DNA from: Synechococcales cyanobacterium M55_K2018_004
GTDB taxonomy: Bacteria; Cyanobacteriota; Cyanobacteriia; Elainellales; Elainellaceae
DNA length: 40,124 nt
NCBI GenBank assembly: GCA_015295905.1
Contig: DVEB01000181.1
Location: forward strand, 1-40,124
Reading direction: 5' to 3'
The notes under the pieces were generated by a model. The model was given only the letters and a program-made list of their open reading frames with translations, made no database searches and had not been told where the DNA came from. Of the stretch, positions 35,215 through 40,124 are shown piece by piece. Each line of letters begins with the position of its first letter. The first letter of the stretch is position 1. Made by a program: the position numbers and the translations under genes.

Positions 35215-35538
35215 ATGATCAAGGCTACCTCTCTCGCTCCTGAAGTTGTTGCTGCGGGCTTCCATGCCCTTTCAGATCCACTCCGTGTCAGGATTGCAGA
35301 ACTGCTGCGAGACAATGAACTCTGTGTTTGTGACCTTTGTGAGGCGTTAGAGGTAGCCCAGTCCAAACTCTCGTTTCATCTGAGAGCACTGAAGGATGCC
35401 AACTTGGTGCGATCGCGCCAGGAAGGACGGTGGATCTACTACAGTCTTAACCTGCCTCAGTTTGTTGTCTTAGAGCAATACCTTTCCGACTTCCGCCGAT
35501 ACAGTCCTCTCTTGCCTGCCCGTCCCTGTGCTGAGTAG
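35215..35538 (+). CDS. arsR: ArsR-type arsenite-responsive repressor
   Basis: A 107-residue winged-helix repressor. The metal site is ELCVCDLC at residues 35-42, with Cys37, Cys39 and Cys42 in the same spacing as the classical plasmid R773 ArsR; binding of As(III) or Sb(III) there releases DNA. The recognition helix region is SKLSFHLRALKDANLVRS and the wing is QEGRWIYYSL. It would repress itself and the GAPDH-arsJ-ACR3-arsC genes downstream. It is followed by a 323-nt gap, so those genes may have their own operator as well. Confidence 0.93.
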   Translation: MIKATSLAPEVVAAGFHALSDPLRVRIAELLRDNELCVCDLCEALEVAQSKLSFHLRALKDANLVRSRQEGRWIYYSLNLPQFVVLEQYLSDFRRYSPLLPARPCAE

Positions 35539-35861
35539 CGAGGTGTCAATCAACTCAGGAGAAGAGGGGACTGAGCAGATGCTTGAGTTAAACCAATCAA
35601 CAAAATTTGATAAGCTACAGCTACTGCATTTGTCTCAATCTTGTCGTATGCATTGAGGCGCGTACTTGGCAAGTGAGGATCAGCGAGGTCGGGATATCAC
35701 CCATGCCCATCACCCCAATCCCGATGAGCACAGGCTTTCGTCCTTTGCCCATCCTACGAGCCATCCTACGCGATCGGTGTAGGTCAGTGCTTGGCAGAGT
35801 GTTCCTCATTGCAGGCAGATCAGCACCAAGCAACATCAACTTCTTTTGAAATGGAGGCGTA
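35539..35861 (+). other. Intergenic region between arsR and GAPDH gene
   Basis: 323 nt without a convincing gene. Open frames exist on both strands but have no ribosome-binding site and unnatural composition. A short direct repeat, CCATCCTACG, occurs twice near 35752 and 35765. The end of the region carries the strong site GGAGG before the GAPDH start. No promoter boxes could be assigned. Confidence 0.5.
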
Positions 35862-36875
35862 ATGGCAATTCGAGTGGGGATCAACGGATTTGGACGCATT
35901 GGACGGTTAGACTTAAGAGCCGCCTGGGGATGGGACGACCTAGAATTTGTGCACATCAATGAAGTGAAAGGCGGGCCAGAAGCGGCTGCTCACCTGCTCA
36001 AGTTTGACTCGGTGCATGGCCGTTGGGCACCTGAAGTCACCGCTGGTACAGACCGGATTTACATCGACGGCACCCCCATTACCTTCTCTGAACATTCAAA
36101 ACCAGGAGATGTGCCCTGGGATGAGTTGGGTGTGGATATTGTGCTGGAATGCTCCGGCAAGTTCCGTACACCCGAAACCCTTGATCCCTACTTCAAACGC
36201 GGTGTTCGTAAGGTGATCGTAGCGGCTCCGGTGAAAGAGGGGGCACTGAATGTGGTGATGGGAGTGAACGACCACCTCTACGATCCCGCCCAACATCACC
36301 TGTTAACGGCAGCCTCTTGTACAACCAACTGCCTCGCTCCAGTGGTGAAGGTCATCCATGAGGGCATTGGCATCAAGCACGGGGTAATCACCACTGTTCA
36401 CGACAACACCAACACCCAAACTCTGGTCGATGCTCCGCATAAGGATCTGAGACGGGCGCGGGCGTCTACCTTGTCGCTGATTCCAACGACAACCGGATCG
36501 GCAACCGCAATCGGACTCATTTATCCCGAACTCAACGGCAAACTGAATGGGCTGGCAGTCAGGGTGCCGCTGTTGAATGCATCGCTGACCGATTGCGTCT
36601 TTGAGGTCAATCGTCCCACCACAGTCGCAGAAGTCAATCAACTGCTCAAGCAAGCATCGGAGCAAGAACCCCTAAAGGGAATTTTGGGGTATGAGGAGCG
36701 TCCGTTGGTATCGATTGACTACCTCAACGACCCGCGTTCTTCCATCGTCGATGCACCGTCAACCATGGTGGTCGATGGCACTCAGGTGAAGATTTATGCC
36801 TGGTATGACAACGAGTGGGGCTACTCTAACCGCATGGTAGAACTGGCTCGAAAAGTTGCACTTAGCCTTCATTAG
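35862..36875 (+). CDS. ArsJ-associated glyceraldehyde-3-phosphate dehydrogenase
   Basis: A complete 337-residue GAPDH. The N-terminal NAD-binding motif is [10 protein letters not shown]; the catalytic segment is [11 protein letters not shown] with Cys153; [20 protein letters not shown] follows, and the C-terminus has [16 protein letters not shown]. It lies 12 nt before arsJ, with GGAGG ahead of its ATG. In this arrangement the enzyme uses arsenate instead of phosphate and makes 1-arseno-3-phosphoglycerate, which ArsJ exports; the unstable product then breaks down outside, so the pair acts as an arsenate efflux route. It is therefore probably not the housekeeping glycolytic or Calvin-cycle enzyme. 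Control by the nearby ArsR is likely. Confidence 0.92.
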   Translation: MAIRVGINGFGRIGRLDLRAAWGWDDLEFVHINEVKGGPEAAAHLLKFDSVHGRWAPEVTAGTDRIYIDGTPITFSEHSKPGDVPWDELGVDIVLECSGKFRTPETLDPYFKRGVRKVIVAAPVKEGALNVVMGVNDHLYDPAQHHLLTAASCTTNCLAPVVKVIHEGIGIKHGVITTVHDNTNTQTLVDAPHKDLRRARASTLSLIPTTTGSATAIGLIYPELNGKLNGLAVRVPLLNASLTDCVFEVNRPTTVAEVNQLLKQASEQEPLKGILGYEERPLVSIDYLNDPRSSIVDAPSTMVVDGTQVKIYAWYDNEWGYSNRMVELARKVALSLH

Positions 36876-36887
36876 GGAGTTTTCAGC

Positions 36888-38150
36888 ATGGCTTCTACCT
36901 CGGCCTCTAGCGCTAATCTCAAAAATTATGTGCTCGTGACACTCGCCTACTGGGGGTTTACTCTCACCGATGGCGCTCTGCGAATGCTGGTGTTGCTGTA
37001 TTTCAACGAAATCGGCTACACTCCACTCGAAATTGCATTTCTGTTTCTGTTCTACGAAATCTTCGGCATTGTGACCAACTTTTTGGGGGGGTGGATTGGC
37101 TCTCAGTTTGGCCTCAAGCTGACGCTCTACGCAGGCATCGGACTGCAAGTGTTTGCGTTGATCATGCTGTCCTTCCTGAACCGCGACTGGCCCCAGTGGT
37201 TTGCGGTGCTGTATGTGATGACCTCACAAGCCTTTTCCGGGATTGCCAAAGACCTGACCAAAATGAGTTCCAAGAGTGCGATCCGGCTAGTGGTGCCCCA
37301 GGAGGCGCAGTCTTCGCTGTTTAAGTGGGTGGCCGTACTCACGGGATCGAAGAATGCCCTCAAGGGGGTGGGCTTCTTTATGGGGGCGGCGTTGCTGGGG
37401 ATTTTTGGATTCGTCCCCTCGCTGTGGATCATGGCGATTGGTCTGGTTCTGATCATGTTTACCGGGGTGATGCTGCCCAGGGGGATGGGCAAAATCAAAG
37501 CGAAGGTCAAGTTCACCCAACTTTTCTCAAAGAGCCGGGAGATCAACATCCTTTCGGCGGCACGGTTTTTCCTGTTTGGTTCTCGGGATGTCTGGTTTGT
37601 CGTGGCTCTGCCTGTGTTCCTGCGGAGCGTGCTGGGTTGGTCGTTCTTTCAAGCCGGGGGATTTCTGGCCTGCTGGGTGATTGGCTACGGCATCATTCAA
37701 TTTTTGGCACCAACGCTGCTGCGGCGCTTTGGTAGTGGTGAGCCTCCTAAGGCCGGCACAATCCAGTTCTGGACAGGGATACTCACGGCGGTGCCAGCCA
37801 GTATTGCGATCGCCATGCAACTCAATGCCCCCCCCGATGTCACAATCGTCGTCGGGTTAATGATCTTCGGTGTTGTCTTTGCCTTCAACTCTGCGGTTCA
37901 CTCCTACCTGGTGTTGGCCTTTACTGACGATGACAAAGTTGCTCTCAATGTCGGCTTCTATTACATGGCAAACTCTGGGGGGCGGCTGCTTGGTACGGTA
38001 TTTTCAGGTTTAATTTATCAACTCTACGGGCTTGTGGGATGCCTCTGGGCATCGTCGCTATTTGTGCTCATTGCTTGGGCGATTTCGCTGAAATTGCCCG
38101 ATCCCAAACCAAGTAGAGCGATCGCCTGGAAAGCGGGCGATGGCGACTGA
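36888..38150 (+). CDS. arsJ: ArsJ organoarsenical efflux permease (MFS)
   Basis: A 420-residue major-facilitator protein with about 10-12 hydrophobic segments, starting LKNYVLVTLAYWGFTLTDGA and LRMLVLLYFNEIGYTPLEIA. The segment FGIVTNFLGGWIGSQFGLKL is the MFS signature loop between the second and third helices. It matches the ArsJ type that exports 1-arseno-3-phosphoglycerate made by the adjacent GAPDH. GGAG lies just before the ATG. The protein is in the inner membrane, and the two-gene unit works as one pathway. Confidence 0.93.
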   Translation: MASTSASSANLKNYVLVTLAYWGFTLTDGALRMLVLLYFNEIGYTPLEIAFLFLFYEIFGIVTNFLGGWIGSQFGLKLTLYAGIGLQVFALIMLSFLNRDWPQWFAVLYVMTSQAFSGIAKDLTKMSSKSAIRLVVPQEAQSSLFKWVAVLTGSKNALKGVGFFMGAALLGIFGFVPSLWIMAIGLVLIMFTGVMLPRGMGKIKAKVKFTQLFSKSREINILSAARFFLFGSRDVWFVVALPVFLRSVLGWSFFQAGGFLACWVIGYGIIQFLAPTLLRRFGSGEPPKAGTIQFWTGILTAVPASIAIAMQLNAPPDVTIVVGLMIFGVVFAFNSAVHSYLVLAFTDDDKVALNVGFYYMANSGGRLLGTVFSGLIYQLYGLVGCLWASSLFVLIAWAISLKLPDPKPSRAIAWKAGDGD

Positions 38151-38177
38151 TGGTGTTTTCCTTTTGTTTTGGCTGGC

Positions 38178-39338
38178 ATGACTCCTAAACCTGCTTCAAT
38201 TCACTCAAACACGCCACAGGTCGGTGGGTCGCTCAGTTTTTTTGAGCGCTACCTGACGCTTTGGGTCATCCTCTGCATTGGCGCGGGGATTTTGTTGGGT
38301 CGGCTGTTTCCAGGGGTAGCAACTGCCCTCGACGCGATGAGCCTCCATCAGGTGTCGATCCCAATCGCCATCTGCTTGTTTTTCATGATGTATCCCATCA
38401 TGGTGAAAATCGACTTCTCCCAGGCAGCTCAGGCCGTCCGCACCCCCAAACCAGTGGTTTTGACGCTGGTCATGAACTGGCTAGTCAAACCGTTTACGAT
38501 GGTTGTCTTTGCTCGCTTTTTTCTCGGTTGGCTGTTTCGGCCCCTGATCACGGGAACTGAATGGATCCGAGGCGTGGAAGTGCCCCTGGCAAACTCCTAC
38601 ATCGCCGGAGCTATTTTGCTGGGAATCGCACCCTGCACCGCCATGGTGCTGATGTGGGGGTATCTCTGCTACGGCAACCAGGGACACACACTGGTCATGG
38701 TGGCGGTGAATTCGCTGGCGATGCTGTTTCTCTATGCACCGATGGGTCGGTGGTTGCTTGCTGCCAATGACTTGGTTGTGCCCTGGCAAACGATCGTTCT
38801 CTCAGTGCTGATCTACGTCGGTCTGCCGTTAATTGCGGGGATGTATTCTCGCTACTGGATCCTGAAGCACAAGGGAAGGGAGTGGTTTGAGCGAAGATTT
38901 CTAAACTATTTGAGTCCGGTGGCGATCGCTGCACTGCTGATCACACTTGTCTTGCTGTTTGCCTTCAAAGGTGAACTGATTGTCAACAATCCGCTGCACA
39001 TCCTGTTAATTGCTGTTCCACTCTTCATTCAAACTAATTTCATTTTTTTGATCTCCTATGTTGCTGCCCAAAGGCTCAAACTTTCCTACGAAGATGCAGC
39101 ACCGGCAGCGTTAATTGGCGCCAGTAATCACTTTGAGGTGGCGATCGCCACGGCTGTCATGCTGTTTGGCCTCAACTCTGGTGCAGCACTAGCAACTGTG
39201 GTGGGCGTTTTAATTGAAGTGCCCGTCATGCTGATGCTAGTGGCATTTTGTCAACAGACCGCGTTCTGGTTCCCTCGCCAACCGGAAAAGGCAACGCTGC
39301 CCGATCCCCGCTGCCTCAAAGTCAGACCCAGCATGTAG
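38178..39338 (+). CDS. acr3: ACR3-family arsenite efflux transporter
   Basis: A 386-residue membrane protein with about ten segments. The conserved site [16 protein letters not shown] holds Cys153, essential for arsenite transport in this family, and [14 protein letters not shown] carries the conserved Glu. Other family blocks are [16 protein letters not shown] and [16 protein letters not shown]. It exports arsenite in exchange for protons, removing the product of ArsC. A TTG start at 38169 is possible; ATG 38178 is used. No clear ribosome-binding site is seen. It lies 27 nt after arsJ and most likely shares its transcript. Confidence 0.95.
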   Translation: MTPKPASIHSNTPQVGGSLSFFERYLTLWVILCIGAGILLGRLFPGVATALDAMSLHQVSIPIAICLFFMMYPIMVKIDFSQAAQAVRTPKPVVLTLVMNWLVKPFTMVVFARFFLGWLFRPLITGTEWIRGVEVPLANSYIAGAILLGIAPCTAMVLMWGYLCYGNQGHTLVMVAVNSLAMLFLYAPMGRWLLAANDLVVPWQTIVLSVLIYVGLPLIAGMYSRYWILKHKGREWFERRFLNYLSPVAIAALLITLVLLFAFKGELIVNNPLHILLIAVPLFIQTNFIFLISYVAAQRLKLSYEDAAPAALIGASNHFEVAIATAVMLFGLNSGAALATVVGVLIEVPVMLMLVAFCQQTAFWFPRQPEKATLPDPRCLKVRPSM

Positions 39339-39396
39339 GCGAGATCCCGGCTTCTAGATAGATCAGTTCACAATTCATCCGTTGGGAGAAACAGCA

Positions 39397-39990
39397 ATGA
39401 AGCGCATTATATTTGTCTGCACTAAAAATTCCTGTCGTTCCCAAATGGCAGAAGGATTTGCTCGGGCGATGGGAGGCGATCAGGTCATTGTGGCCAGTGC
39501 CGGGTTAGATCCGACCCATGTGCACCCAATGGCAATTCAAGTCATGGCAGAGGTGGGCATCGACATTAGCCAACACACCTCAAAATCGATTCAAGCATTT
39601 AATCCTCAGGATTTTGATATTGTCATCTCCTTATGTGACTGCGGAGTCTTTCTACCAACCGAGTGGCTCTTGCTAGAAGGATTTCAGGACTGGCAAATTG
39701 ATGATCCCGATGGACAGCCAATTGAAGTATTTCGTCGAGTCAGGGATGAAATTAAGGACAAAGTGGCCCAACTGATCAGCGCAACCAAACTAGACCAGTT
39801 TATCGCTGTCCGTGCGCCCTACCACGGTGAAAAAGATTCCTTCAGTTTGGCCTTCAATGCTAAACTGCAAGATTTTTCAACCCGTGTTAGCTACATTGCT
39901 GGCTTTGTCAGTAGCGGCAAGCTTCCAGCAAAAGACGCATTCCAGACCATCCACAGCTTATGGGAAAGTTTTGAGAAATGCAGCCCCTGA
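39397..39990 (+). CDS. arsC: Arsenate reductase, low-molecular-weight phosphatase type
   Basis: A 197-residue cytoplasmic enzyme reducing arsenate to arsenite. The phosphatase loop is VCTKNSCRSQ, with Cys8 as nucleophile and Arg14. The redox pair Cys80/Cys82 in SLCDCGVF is in the same numbering as the glutathione/glutaredoxin-linked ArsC of Synechocystis. The acid loop is DDPDGQPIEVFRRV. A C-terminal extension of about 65 residues (from DQFIAVRAPYHGEKDSFSLA) is longer than the usual 130-residue enzyme and of unknown role. ATG 39397 has GGGAG at good spacing; a TTG at 39382 is less likely. The gene ends the arsenic set. Confidence 0.93.
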   Translation: MKRIIFVCTKNSCRSQMAEGFARAMGGDQVIVASAGLDPTHVHPMAIQVMAEVGIDISQHTSKSIQAFNPQDFDIVISLCDCGVFLPTEWLLLEGFQDWQIDDPDGQPIEVFRRVRDEIKDKVAQLISATKLDQFIAVRAPYHGEKDSFSLAFNAKLQDFSTRVSYIAGFVSSGKLPAKDAFQTIHSLWESFEKCSP

Positions 39991-40017
39991 CTCCACACTC
40001 CAAGTATTCCACACCTC

Positions 40018-40123
40018 ATACTGACTCCGTTGGTGATTGAGTCGGGTTGTCGAGGTGTAAAACGTGGGCGCAGCGCACGTTTAACACCTCGACAAATTGC
40101 CACTTTACAGACGGATTCTGTAT
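40018..40123. repeat. Variable-core palindromic element, copy E (reversed)
   Basis: A 106-nt element in the opposite orientation to the others. Its right end reversed reads ATACAGAATCCGTCTGTAAAG, about 22 of 27 identical to copy A. The left end ATACTGACTCCG matches the right ends of C and D. The inner palindrome TCGAGGTGTAAAACGTG pairs imperfectly with CACGTTTAACACCTCGA. It lies 27 nt after arsC and is complete within the window. Confidence 0.85.
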
Positions 40124-40124
40124 C

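Noticed and set aside
35607-35849. Open frames on both strands between arsR and the GAPDH gene
   Set aside because: Neither has a ribosome-binding site, and the residue composition (runs of Arg, Met and Pro) is that of out-of-frame reading.
35862-36875. Housekeeping glycolytic or Calvin-cycle GAPDH
   Set aside because: It lies 12 nt before arsJ within an arsR-led set, the known arrangement of the arsenate-specific enzyme.
1-40124. CRISPR arrays, tRNA or rRNA genes
   Set aside because: No regularly spaced repeat array and no cloverleaf or rRNA-like stretch was recognised on either strand.

Overview
The window looks like chromosomal DNA of a cyanobacterium. The octamer GCGATCGC (HIP1), typical of cyanobacterial genomes, recurs in nearly every gene, and the proteins read as cyanobacterial types (SphX/PstS-like phosphate binders, a glutaredoxin-type ArsC with Cys8/Cys80/Cys82). 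All confident genes are on the + strand. No tRNA, rRNA, CRISPR array, transposase or integrase was seen.

Layout. (1) 1-2.3 kb: a palindromic repeat, then a BASS/ACR3-like membrane transporter overlapping a regulator that joins an XRE helix-turn-helix to a periplasmic-binding-like domain. (2) 2.65-29.5 kb: a phage-tail-like contractile injection system (CIS). The order is putative terminator, sheath, tube, two overlapping chaperone-like genes, baseplate adaptor, long helical tape-measure candidate, two very large non-structural proteins, gpD-like hub, gpV/VgrG-like spike, PAAR tip, gp25/GPW wedge, gp6/gpJ wedge, a gp7/gpI-like protein fused to a beta-propeller, and two paralogous coiled-coil proteins that could be fibres. 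There are no capsid, portal, terminase or lysis genes, so this is an injection machine rather than a whole prophage. No AAA+ ATPase (Afp15 type) was found. (3) 29.9-31.9 kb: a small exported OB-fold-like protein and a beta-rich protein of unknown function. (4) 32.5-35.0 kb: two paralogous phosphate-binding lipoproteins, each preceded by the same 35-nt upstream motif. (5) 35.2-40.0 kb: an arsenic detoxification set, arsR, GAPDH, arsJ, ACR3 arsenite efflux and arsC.

How the genes work together. Sheath, tube and baseplate proteins would assemble a contractile needle. The two large genes inside the structural operon are the best cargo candidates: a two-propeller NHL protein with an HEMTH zinc-peptidase motif, and a protein with a possible His/Cys dyad. 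In the arsenic set, ArsC reduces arsenate for ACR3 to export as arsenite, while GAPDH makes 1-arseno-3-phosphoglycerate for ArsJ to export. The neighbouring phosphate binders would favour phosphate uptake under arsenate stress (inference).

Intergenic DNA is rich in palindromes. A family of five small elements has conserved ends but different, self-complementary cores. A separate 57-nt palindromic repeat occurs in opposite orientation at the window start and near 33.7 kb, bracketing the CIS and the first phosphate-binding gene.
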